From assembly GCF_001632845.1 (NCBI RefSeq), contig NZ_CP011994.1, forward strand, positions 1,666,001-1,730,000: DNA of 64,000 bases, given 5' to 3'. Positions 16,468 to 23,478 of the stretch are shown one piece after another; the first letter of the stretch is position 1; the number at the start of each line of letters is the position of its first letter. Both the position numbers and the translations under genes were made by a program. This stretch comes from Ectothiorhodospira sp. BSL-9. GTDB taxonomy: Bacteria; Pseudomonadota; Gammaproteobacteria; Ectothiorhodospirales; Ectothiorhodospiraceae. The notes below the pieces were generated by a model. That model was not told the DNA's origin. It did no database searches and was given only the letters and a program-made list of their open reading frames with translations.

Positions 16468-16740
16468 ATGGACACAATGAGCGTAAACAAATTCAGGGAA
16501 AACCTGAAAAGCGTTGTAGAGCAAGTGGTTAGCAGGCATGAGCCGCTCAAGGTGACACGGCGAGCGGGTCAGGATTTCGTGGTGATCGGCGCCGACGACT
16601 GGGAGCGGGAACAGGAAACCCTTCACGTTCTCCAAAACAAGGATCTCATGCAGCAGATTGCCGACTCTCTTGAAACCCACACTCATGGTAAAGGCTACAA
16701 ACCCACTGGCGAGCAAATGGATGAGATCACTGGTGTTTGA
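16468..16740 (+). CDS. Phd/YefM-family antitoxin
   Basis: A 90-residue antitoxin. MSVNKFRENLKSVVEQVVSR and HEPLKVTRRAGQDFVVIGA form the DNA-binding domain, and DDWEREQETLHVLQNKDLM the toxin-binding helix. The second Met (position 4) is an alternative start. The toxin that should follow is reduced to a C-terminal stub, so this is an orphan antitoxin; its own last residues may be altered by the same deletion. Confidence 0.82.
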   Translation: MDTMSVNKFRENLKSVVEQVVSRHEPLKVTRRAGQDFVVIGADDWEREQETLHVLQNKDLMQQIADSLETHTHGKGYKPTGEQMDEITGV

Positions 16741-16867
16741 AGGTCATACTGGCCTATGGTTCAGGCGAATATCACAGCAAGATCGTTTGATCTATCGATT
16801 CGACGACAAGTCCATTTATATCTTTGCTATTGGTGGTCACTACGATCGTCCGGTCGCCCCCATATAG
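16733..16867 (+). pseudogene. Txe/YoeB-like toxin, C-terminal remnant
   Basis: The frame overlapping the antitoxin end reads FEGHTGLWFRRISQQDRLIY, then RFDDKSIYIFAIGGHYD and a stop at 16867. This matches the last 40 or so residues of YoeB/Txe RNases (LxGxWSRRI..xHRLVY pattern). The first half, including the start, is missing. A deletion joined the antitoxin tail to the toxin core. Confidence 0.75.
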
Positions 16868-17912
16868 CCAGACCGCAAGCGATGCTGGCATGATCCGCCC
16901 GGAGCCGCCCATGCCCCAGAAACGCAATCTCCCCATTGGTATCCAGGCGTTCGAGAAGATCCGCCGGGGTGACCACTACTATGTGGACAAGACACCGCAC
17001 CTGCTTCGTTTGGTGAGAGAAGGGGGGTATTTTTTCCTCTCTCGTCCCCGCCGTTTTGGCAAGAGCCTGCTGCTGGATACCCTCCGTTGCTTGTTCGAGG
17101 GGCGGGAGGACCTGTTCCGGGGGCTGTACGTTGAGTCCCGCTGGGACTGGAGTGTGCGTTATCCGGTGATCACCCTGGATTTCGGGGGCGGTGTGGTGAC
17201 CACTCGCGAAGGGCTGGATGCGCGGATCCGTGATCAGCTGCATTGGAACCGCGAGCGGCTGGGCGTGAGTCTGGACCGCCAGACGGATATCCCGGGAGAG
17301 TTTGAGGCGCTGATCCGCCGGGTGCATGCCCGTTCCGGTGAGCGGGTGGTGGTGTTGATCGATGAATATGACAAGCCGATTCTGGACAACATCACGGAGC
17401 CGGAACAGGCTCGCGAACTCCGTGAAGGCCTGAAAAACCTCTACTCGGTGCTGAAGACGGTGGATGCCCACCTGAGGTTCTGCCTGCTCACAGGGGTGTC
17501 CAAGTTCAGCAAGGTGAGCCTGTTCTCTGGGCTGAATAATCTCAACGATATCACCCTGGACGAGCCTTACGCGGACATCTGCGGTTACACGGATGAGGAC
17601 GTGGATACGGTGTTCGCGGCGGAGTTGCCGGGGCTGGATCGGGCGGAGATCCGGGACTGGTACAACGGCTACCGCTGGGGCGGGGCGGATACACGGTCGG
17701 TCTACAACCCTTTCGATATGCTGCTGCTGTTCCAGAAGCGCCGTTTTGCGCCGTACTGGTTTGAGTCGGCCACGCCGACGTTCCTGGTGGATCTGCTGAG
17801 TGAGCGCGGGGTGTTCACGCCCCGGCTGGATGCGGTGCAGACGGAGGCGGAGTTACTGGGGCGGTTTGATGTGGATGGTATTGCCACTGAGGCGCTGTTG
17901 TTCCAGACGGGG

Positions 17913-17923
17913 TGTTACGTCCC
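17913..17923 (+). repeat. Left terminal inverted repeat of transposon 2
   Basis: TGTTACGTCCC, exact reverse complement of 21226-21236. It shares TGTT...TCCC with the ends of transposon 1. Confidence 0.9.
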
Positions 17924-18032
17924 ACCCTATCCAAGGCTTTCCATCCCGGCCTCTGTGAGGTGGGATAAAGGGCCCATCCCGAGCTGAGCGCGGAAGGTAA
18001 CACCTCCGCGCGCAGCCTGGGACGGATGTGAC

Positions 18033-18242
18033 TCAGAAGGGTGGCTCATCGCCCGGCAGCCGGCAAGCCCGGCGGGGGGTGGTGACGTCGTTGTCCGGTC
18101 TTTCCTCTTCCTGGCGCAGTTGCGCGAAGTACACCGACTCCAGGTGATCCACCAGGTTGAGCAGGACGGTGTGCAGGGCGCGCACCGTGTCGGGGTCCAG
18201 GTCCGGGGGCAGGACCGGCTTTTCGATGTTCTGGGTATTCAT
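18033..18242 (-). CDS. Small fourth gene of transposon 2
   Basis: A 69-residue protein beginning MNTQNIEKPVLPPDLDPDT. It has a helical core LHTVLLNLVDHLESVYFAQL and a polar tail ending GDEPPF. It overlaps the ATPase gene by ATGA. It corresponds in place, size and general character to the 68-residue gene of transposon 1 (both end with an acidic residue followed by Pro-Phe or Pro-Pro-Phe). Function unknown. Confidence 0.65.
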   Translation of the reverse strand: MNTQNIEKPVLPPDLDPDTVRALHTVLLNLVDHLESVYFAQLRQEEERPDNDVTTPRRACRLPGDEPPF

Positions 18243-19042
18243 CGCAGGGCCTCGATGGCTTCCTGGAGCAGTTCGTCGGGGAGGTGATTCAGTCCCTTGG
18301 GCACGGCCAGTTTCATGGCGGTACACAGGATCTGGCTGGCGGTGCGGGGTCGGCCACGGCTGGCCATGAGCAGCAGGTGTAGGCCGGAGTCGGACATCAG
18401 TTGCTGCTGCACGCCGGCCTGCTTCAGTCCATGCCTGACCAGGGCGGTGAACTGCTCGGGGTCGTCGATGGGGGGCAGTTGGATATGGCACTGCAGACGG
18501 CTGGCCAGGGCCTCGTAGGGGGCACGCTGCAGGGTCTGGGCGAGGCTGGGGTGTCCCACCAGCCACAGGGTCATTAGGTCCTGGGAGTCGAAGGCGAAGT
18601 TGATGAAGGCCGGCAGATCGCGGAAGAACTCGTTGGGCAGGTTCTGGGCTTCGTCGATGATCCACAGGGGCAGCAGGTGTTTTTGCTCGGCCATCTCGCG
18701 CAGTCGGGCCTTGATTTCCCGCCACAGGGCGGCGCGTCGATGCGGGGGTTCCAGGCCAAGGGCAAGGGCCAGTGAGCGATACAGGTCCAGGCGCCCGAAG
18801 TCGGTTTCGGCCAGATAGATGACCTCGAAGCGATGCGGGTTGAGGGGTTGCGTCAGTTGGCGCAGGGCGGCGGTCTTGCCGACTCCCGGGGGGCCAGTGA
18901 GCAGTCCCACGCCGGGGTGTTCGAGCAACCAGTCGAAGCGTTGTTTGAGTAAGCGCAGCGGCTCGGTATCGAACAGCGCGCGGCTTTGCTTGCCCAGGGG
19001 GTCCTGGGTGAGACCGAAGTGTTCACGGTACATGGGGTTCAT
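18239..19042 (-). CDS. AAA ATPase (TniB/TnsC/ExeA-like) of transposon 2
   Basis: A 267-residue AAA protein. The start region MYREHFGLTQDPLGKQS mirrors MYRKHFGLTDYPFEPN of transposon 1. P-loop GPPGVGKTAALRQL (about 46-59), Walker B LWIIDEAQNLP (about 124-134). It overlaps the transposase stop and the small gene start by 4 bases each, so the three genes are translated as a chain. Expected role: ATP-dependent target capture and activation of the transposase. Confidence 0.83.
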   Translation of the reverse strand: MNPMYREHFGLTQDPLGKQSRALFDTEPLRLLKQRFDWLLEHPGVGLLTGPPGVGKTAALRQLTQPLNPHRFEVIYLAETDFGRLDLYRSLALALGLEPPHRRAALWREIKARLREMAEQKHLLPLWIIDEAQNLPNEFFRDLPAFINFAFDSQDLMTLWLVGHPSLAQTLQRAPYEALASRLQCHIQLPPIDDPEQFTALVRHGLKQAGVQQQLMSDSGLHLLLMASRGRPRTASQILCTAMKLAVPKGLNHLPDELLQEAIEALR

Positions 19043-20397
19043 GCCTCCTCGTTCGCGTCGGTGTCGAGCACCCAGTCGACCTGCTGTTGCTGCAGGGCCA
19101 GCTCGATGGCATTGGGTCCGGTTTGGGCGGTGGGGGACGGATCGGGGATGACTGGCTGCTGACGTCGACGTTTGAGGTTGGCGCGGGCATCCAGGGGCGT
19201 GGCCTTGCCCACGGGCTGCTCCTGGGCATCGAGCACGGCCACCACCTGGCGTTGATGGGGATCCTCGACCAGGATGACGCTCTGACCGACGAGTTCGAAG
19301 GGTACCTCAAGGTACTGCCCGTGCAGCGAGACCGTGCCATCCTTGCGCACCTTGCGGGTGTGATAGTGATGGAACAGGGCGTCGAGTTCGGTGGCCAGGG
19401 GCCCCAGGGGGCGGATGTTGACCAGGTCCTGCTGATAGCGGGCCAGCGGGGTGAGGCCATTGAGGCCGGCATGGGGCGTCACATGGTAGTCCTGGTCCAG
19501 CCAGGCCCACAGACGCGCGTTGAGATCCTCCAGCCCCTGGATCCGCTGCAGATCCAGCTCGCCGAGGAAGTGATCCCGCACTCGGCGATGCCAGCGTTCG
19601 ATCTTACCCTTCCCTTCAGGCTGGTAAGGCGCACAGTAGACCATATGGATCTTCAGCCGCGCGCAGATGGCCTGCAACTGGGTGCTACGGTATGCCGCCC
19701 CCTGGTCCAGCATCAGCCGTGACGGCAGGCCGCGCTTGAGCAGGGCCTGCTTGAGCACCCCCTGGATGGCCAGGGCCCCCTCGTCGGTACAGAAGGCGCT
19801 GTGGGTGATCAGTCGCGAGGCATCATCCATGAGCGAGACCAGATAGACCTTGCGCAGCCGCCCCTTCACCGGGATCTTGGGGCCATGCATGACGTCGCCC
19901 TGCCACAGATCCCCGGCATGATGGGCCTCGAAGCGTCGCCGTTCCCGGGGTTGACTGGGGGATCCCGCAGTGTGGGAGAGCCCATGGCGCCGCAGCAGAC
20001 GGTGAACGCTGGAACGGGACAGCACTCCCCGGGCCACCCGACCCTCCTTTTCCAGCAACCGGATCAGGGCGTTGAGGGAACGTTGTGGGTTGTCCTGCTT
20101 GGCCTGCAGCAGGGCCTGTTGCAGCGCCGGGTCGATCTTTGAGGCGCCCTGATCCGAGCGGGAGCACGGCGCCAGGGCCTCGATATCACCGCGCTTGTAG
20201 GCGTAATACCAGCGCTCGATAGTCTTCTCCGCCAGACGCACCGGCCGCCCGGTGGTGGGATCCAGGTAATCCCGGGCGGCCAGGGCTTGCAGGTGCTGTT
20301 TGAGCTCACCCCGGTGCAGTGGCGGACAGGCTGCCAGCGTGCCGAGCACGCTCAGACGGAACAGGGCCATGGGATGGATGGGTTTGCTGATTTTCAT
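19039..20397 (-). CDS. DDE transposase of transposon 2 (Mu/Tn7 TnsB-like)
   Basis: A 452-residue transposase. Start MKISKPIHPMALFRLSVLG, with AGGAGG upstream. The N-terminal helix-turn-helix part includes ERWYYAYKRGDIEAL, and NALIRLLEKEGRVARGVLS precedes the core. The catalytic triad is visible in QGDVMHGP, LMLDQGAAYRS and GKIERWHRRVR, and a Mu-type C-terminal beta domain follows (TVSLHGQYLEVPFELVGQ). Compared with transposon 1 the domain order is identical but many residues differ, so the two are separate lineages of one family. Confidence 0.85.
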   Translation of the reverse strand: MKISKPIHPMALFRLSVLGTLAACPPLHRGELKQHLQALAARDYLDPTTGRPVRLAEKTIERWYYAYKRGDIEALAPCSRSDQGASKIDPALQQALLQAKQDNPQRSLNALIRLLEKEGRVARGVLSRSSVHRLLRRHGLSHTAGSPSQPRERRRFEAHHAGDLWQGDVMHGPKIPVKGRLRKVYLVSLMDDASRLITHSAFCTDEGALAIQGVLKQALLKRGLPSRLMLDQGAAYRSTQLQAICARLKIHMVYCAPYQPEGKGKIERWHRRVRDHFLGELDLQRIQGLEDLNARLWAWLDQDYHVTPHAGLNGLTPLARYQQDLVNIRPLGPLATELDALFHHYHTRKVRKDGTVSLHGQYLEVPFELVGQSVILVEDPHQRQVVAVLDAQEQPVGKATPLDARANLKRRRQQPVIPDPSPTAQTGPNAIELALQQQQVDWVLDTDANEEA

Positions 20398-20528
20398 GGG
20401 CAGGCCTCCTGGGGCCGGATAGGGAACGCCCAGCAAAACCCAGCGCCCCACCCCGTCCAAGGGGCAGACTGTGTGGAGTCATGGAAACACGACTGACCCC
20501 CTGTCCCGCCACGGGCATCCCCGTGCCT

Positions 20529-21104
20529 TCATGGGATGGCGATCCCGACATGCTGTACCAGGATCATCGCCGCTGACAGCGGCATGCAGGCCAGCACCGC
20601 CGGCCACAAGGTGGCCATGCCGGGATAACGCCCCCACCCAGGGTCGTGCTGACACAAGGCAAAGGCGTGCAGGTGAAACCGCTCCCGCCAACGGTGCATC
20701 CACCGCCCCAGGGTGTGCCTGCCCGGCATCCCCTCCCGGCTCAGGGCGCGGCAGGAACGCCCCGCCAGGAGTGCCAGCAATGCCCACTGCTGTACCGCCC
20801 ACAGATACCAACGATGTGGGGGAATGCACTCGGGCAACCTCGAACAGGTGCGGCAACACCCCGGGCATCGAAATCGCGCAATGGGAATCGGATTCAGGGT
20901 GCCACCACGATCCCGGTCGGCCTTGCGGCCATAGCACCCGTGGCACCACAGCCCGGCGCGACCACAATGCGGGCACCGCTTGGGTCGATACCCCTCGGGA
21001 TGAGTCAACAGGGCCGATAAGTGTTGCTCAAGGGACGCAATCCCTGGCAGGATCAAAGCCATGGCCGGTGCCTTTTGGTGTTGTGATTTGGTCGAAGATT
21101 TCAC
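20529..21104 (-). CDS. Zinc-ribbon accessory protein of transposon 2
   Basis: Up to 191 residues; an internal Met (MALILPGIASLEQ, start at 21062) is the likelier start. CPHCGRAGLWCHGCYGRK and IARFRCPGCCRTCSRLPEC form a zinc ribbon. It is followed by a region WALLALLAGRSCRALSREGM...HTLGRWMHRWRERF that resembles a helix-turn-helix. It lies next to the right end of the element, 131 bases before the transposase. The same pattern in transposon 1 argues for a conserved DNA-recognition subunit; the TniQ comparison is functional analogy only. Confidence 0.68.
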   Translation of the reverse strand: MKSSTKSQHQKAPAMALILPGIASLEQHLSALLTHPEGYRPKRCPHCGRAGLWCHGCYGRKADRDRGGTLNPIPIARFRCPGCCRTCSRLPECIPPHRWYLWAVQQWALLALLAGRSCRALSREGMPGRHTLGRWMHRWRERFHLHAFALCQHDPGWGRYPGMATLWPAVLACMPLSAAMILVQHVGIAIP

Positions 21105-21225
21105 ACTACCAGAGGTGCACCGGCCTTTTCTTTGACCCGGATGTCCCGGATTGAAGGCGGGGATGTGCTTTAACAGGCCCTCAAGGAACCTGGGATGGCG
21201 AGGGGGTGGTAAGCGGGATCAGTGC

Positions 21226-21236
21226 GGGACGTAACA
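21226..21236 (+). repeat. Right terminal inverted repeat of transposon 2
   Basis: GGGACGTAACA, followed directly by CGGGG and then the continuation of the interrupted gene (TATCTCACGG). Confidence 0.9.
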
Positions 21237-21815
21237 CGGGGTATCTCACGGTGCATGCGGTGGAGGAGCCCATGACGGGGTACTGGCTCTACACCCTTGG
21301 GTATCCCAACCGGGAGGTGGAGTCCAGTCTGAATCAGGCGTTGCTACCCGCCCTTGGGGTGGCTGAGTCGCCTCGGCAGCGTTTGAGTCTGTTCAGGATT
21401 TTGCAGGCCCATGATCTGGAGGCCCTTGAGGTGCACCTCAAGGCGCTGTTCGCCTCCTTGCCCCATGACTGGTACCGCAACAATCCCATTGCCCGGTATG
21501 AGGGGCATTATGCCAGTGTGTTTTATAGCCACTTTGCGGCGCTGGGGCTGCGGATCTCGGTGGAGGATTCGTCCCACATGGGCAAGGTGGACATGGCCGT
21601 GGAGTTCGGTGGCCATGTGTATGTGTTCGAGTTCAAGGTGGTGGAGCAGCTGCCCCAGGGGCGGGCGCTGCAGCAGATCAAGGATCGAGGTTATGCGGAC
21701 AAGTACCGGGGGCGGGGGCAGCCGATCCATCTGATTGGGGTGGAGTTTTCCCGGGAGCAGCGGCAGGTGGTGGGGTTTGAGGTGGAGACGGTGCCGGTGG
21801 CTTAGCGCTCAACCG

Positions 21816-22253
21816 CTATTCCCGCCCATCAACAGCACGCCTTGCGTCCAAGCCAAGGAATAAGGCAGCGCTCAGCAAAGCATCGTCCTCTGTGATCAAA
21901 CGAGCTTGGTAATATTCTGCACAAGCCAGGTGAAGAGCATCGAGAGTTCTCAGGCTTGTCTTCCGGATGCCTATCCAGTGGATGGCGCGTTGATAGTGCA
22001 TGATATCAATTGGACAGCGCACAAAGCGGCCCTGCCGAACATCATCACCGAACGCGCTTTCAATCCGATTTGCCTCGGGTTCACTCAACTCACCCATCCG
22101 CACCCAACGCGCCACGGCACTGGCAACTTCAACCTCGGTCAAGTGGCTGATCAGTACGGGGTTCGACTGCCTGAGTAACAGGTTCTGGACCTGCTCACTG
22201 GCCTGCTCCTCCCGATAATAGGGAAGCAGCGCACTGGTGTCGAAGTATAACAT
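21816..22253 (-). CDS. vapC: PIN-domain toxin, VapC family
   Basis: A 145-residue PIN-domain ribonuclease. The first catalytic Asp is in MLYFDTSALLPYY. HLTEVEVASAV carries the conserved Glu, and SLRTLDALHLACAEYY and LITEDDALLSAA carry the remaining acidic residues. The gene overlaps the antitoxin stop by one base (TGATG on the minus strand). It appears intact. Confidence 0.85.
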   Translation of the reverse strand: MLYFDTSALLPYYREEQASEQVQNLLLRQSNPVLISHLTEVEVASAVARWVRMGELSEPEANRIESAFGDDVRQGRFVRCPIDIMHYQRAIHWIGIRKTSLRTLDALHLACAEYYQARLITEDDALLSAALFLGLDARRAVDGRE

Positions 22254-22498
22254 CAGTAACGGGAATCGTTTCGAAGGTGCCGAACCACGGTTGCGGAGCT
22301 TTCCGAGGCTGGAGGCAAGGCTCGCCTCAGTGTGGAACGGTCGAGGAAACGAACCTGCTCGGGTTGCGGTGCCGTCAAACGAGCCGCCGGCTTTCCATGT
22401 CGAAGAATCACAATCTCCTCACCTTGCGCAACGGCATCCAAAAGCTGAGAAAGCCTTTCCCGAGTTTCCCGAACATTGATCGTTTGCATTGTGATCAC
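22253..22498 (-). CDS. Phd/YefM-type antitoxin partner of the PIN toxin
   Basis: An 81-residue antitoxin; a second in-frame Met at residue 4 is a possible start. INVRETRERLSQLLDAVAQG and EEIVILRHGKPAARL form the Phd/YefM DNA-binding fold. The rest (FLDRSTLRRALP, RHLRNDSRY) would wrap the toxin. It precedes the toxin gene in one transcription unit. Confidence 0.8.
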   Translation of the reverse strand: MITMQTINVRETRERLSQLLDAVAQGEEIVILRHGKPAARLTAPQPEQVRFLDRSTLRRALPPASESSATVVRHLRNDSRY

Positions 22499-22739
22499 CT
22501 TGGTCTCGTGTTTTGGACAAAGCGCTTGTTCAGCTGGCGACTTCCCGCCAACCGGGATGGGCCATCTGTTCAGGACAGTAAACTAAATGGGTGGGTGTGT
22601 ACACAGGAAGAGTACGCATGCCCGCCCATCGCTACCAGCCGGGACCAGCGCGATCTGGCGTTTTTGGCGTCGTCAGCGCGATTTCTTCGGTCTCCGCCCC
22701 CCCAGGAGGTGGTGGCGTTTGAGGTGGAGACGGTGTGAG
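22499..22739. other. Non-coding stretch holding a third AAA/PD-(D/E)XK remnant
   Basis: Plus-strand 22704-22738 reads QEVVAFEVETV and a stop, nearly the last 14 residues of the AAA/nuclease gene (RQVVGFEVETVPVA). The stretch 22571-22600 is related to 16314-16345. No complete gene is present. Confidence 0.55.
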
Positions 22740-23030
22740 TCACGGCCTCTGGATGACCACGCTTTGGCGCCGGATGATGTCGCGAAAGCGTTCGTCGGTG
22801 CTGGCCCAGTCGACGATGTCCACCTTCCAGGGGAGGTCGGAGTCGGCGAAGGCGTCGGTGAGCTCGGTAAGCTGGCTCAGGGTGAGTGGCCGGTCGGTCA
22901 TGATGGCCAGGTCCAGGTCGGAGTAGGGTTTGGGCTTGCCGGTCGCTCGGGAGCCGAAGGCGCGCACCTCGTATTCAGGGGCGTGTTTCTGGAGGATGTT
23001 CCGGACGATGGCCCAGTGAGAGGCCGCCAT
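22740..23030 (-). CDS. mntA: MNT-type nucleotidyltransferase antitoxin (MntA-like)
   Basis: Start chosen at MAASHWAIVRNILQKHAP, giving 96 residues; an upstream Met at 23060 would overlap the HEPN gene by 17 bases. The minimal nucleotidyltransferase motif GSRATGKPKPYSDLDLAIM contains GSx10DxD. Family members neutralise the HEPN partner by adding AMP to a Tyr near its active site. It lies immediately behind the HEPN gene, the standard order. Confidence 0.82.
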   Translation of the reverse strand: MAASHWAIVRNILQKHAPEYEVRAFGSRATGKPKPYSDLDLAIMTDRPLTLSQLTELTDAFADSDLPWKVDIVDWASTDERFRDIIRRQSVVIQRP

Positions 23031-23043
23031 ATGAACGGGTGGA

Positions 23044-23478
23044 TCAGCGGTTGCGTGCATCCAGTTGCTCCAGCAGGTGCCGTGCGTCATGGATGAATGC
23101 CCGGGTGCCTTGGAAAACCTCCCGGGCCTTTTCCTGATTGTAGGTGTGTGAGGTGATGTTGCGCATGGTTCGATAGTGGAACCAGGCGGCTACGTCCTGG
23201 ATCAGGCCCTTTTCGCCTGCGGTTCGCAGTAAATCGCGGAAATGGCTGTGGTCCACTTCCTCGGGGCTGGCGGCCTCCAGCTCCAGCTGGCGGCGCAGCA
23301 TCTTGATGCTGATTTCGTACACAAATTCGAAGTTCTGAATGACGCCGGCCATGAGGGTTCTCTGCACGGTGGTCGGCTGGGCGTTGTACCACTGAGTGTC
23401 GTCGATCAGTGTAATGCCTTCCTGCAGCGAGGTGATGGCCTGTCGCAGGGGCGTGAGGTCGAGACGGGCTTCCTTCAC
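23044..23478 (-). CDS. hepT: HEPN-domain toxin (HepT-like)
   Basis: A 144-residue all-helical protein (nucleotidyltransferase substrate-binding family, HI0074-like). The RNase motif Rx4H is present in TMRNITSHTYN, followed closely by Tyr, the AMP-acceptor position in related systems. The start is a GTG that overlaps the stop of the exosortase-associated decarboxylase by 4 bases (GTGA). The toxin is thus fused transcriptionally, and perhaps translationally, to a polymer-biosynthesis operon. Confidence 0.8.
   Translation of the reverse strand: MKEARLDLTPLRQAITSLQEGITLIDDTQWYNAQPTTVQRTLMAGVIQNFEFVYEISIKMLRRQLELEAASPEEVDHSHFRDLLRTAGEKGLIQDVAAWFHYRTMRNITSHTYNQEKAREVFQGTRAFIHDARHLLEQLDARNR

Larger units (their letters stand above)
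17913..21236 (-). mobile_element. Transposon 2: compact Tn7/Tn5053-like element, 3324 bp
   Basis: The ends are fixed by comparison with the uninterrupted gene copy. It has terminal inverted repeats TGTTACGTCCC (17913-17923) and GGGACGTAACA (21226-21236), flanked by the 5-bp duplicate CGGGG (17908-17912 and 21237-21241). Near both ends CATCCC-type motifs recur (for example 17950, 17981 and, inverted, near 21193 and 21140), candidate transposase-binding repeats. Genes run right to left: zinc-ribbon protein, DDE transposase, AAA ATPase, 69-residue protein, all apparently intact. It is a diverged relative of transposon 1. Confidence 0.92.
16911..21805 (+). pseudogene. AAA-ATPase-like / PD-(D/E)XK gene, second copy, split by transposon 2
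   Basis: The 5' part (16911-17912) begins MPQKRNLPIGIQAFEKI with the P-loop RPRRFGKSLLL and Walker B VVVLIDEYDKPI. The 3' part (21242-21805) ends in the same VETVPVA as the intact copy. Removing the transposon and one CGGGG leaves exactly 1566 bases, the same length as the intact gene at 13822-15387, in frame throughout. The insertion falls at residue 334 (LLFQTG|YLTVHA). The upstream parts of the two copies have diverged, but the downstream parts differ at only a few bases. Confidence 0.88.

Noticed and set aside
5108..21236. The two transposons as ends of one large composite element
   Set aside because: Each has its own matched inverted ends and its own target duplication; the ends of one do not match those of the other beyond TGTT and TCCC.
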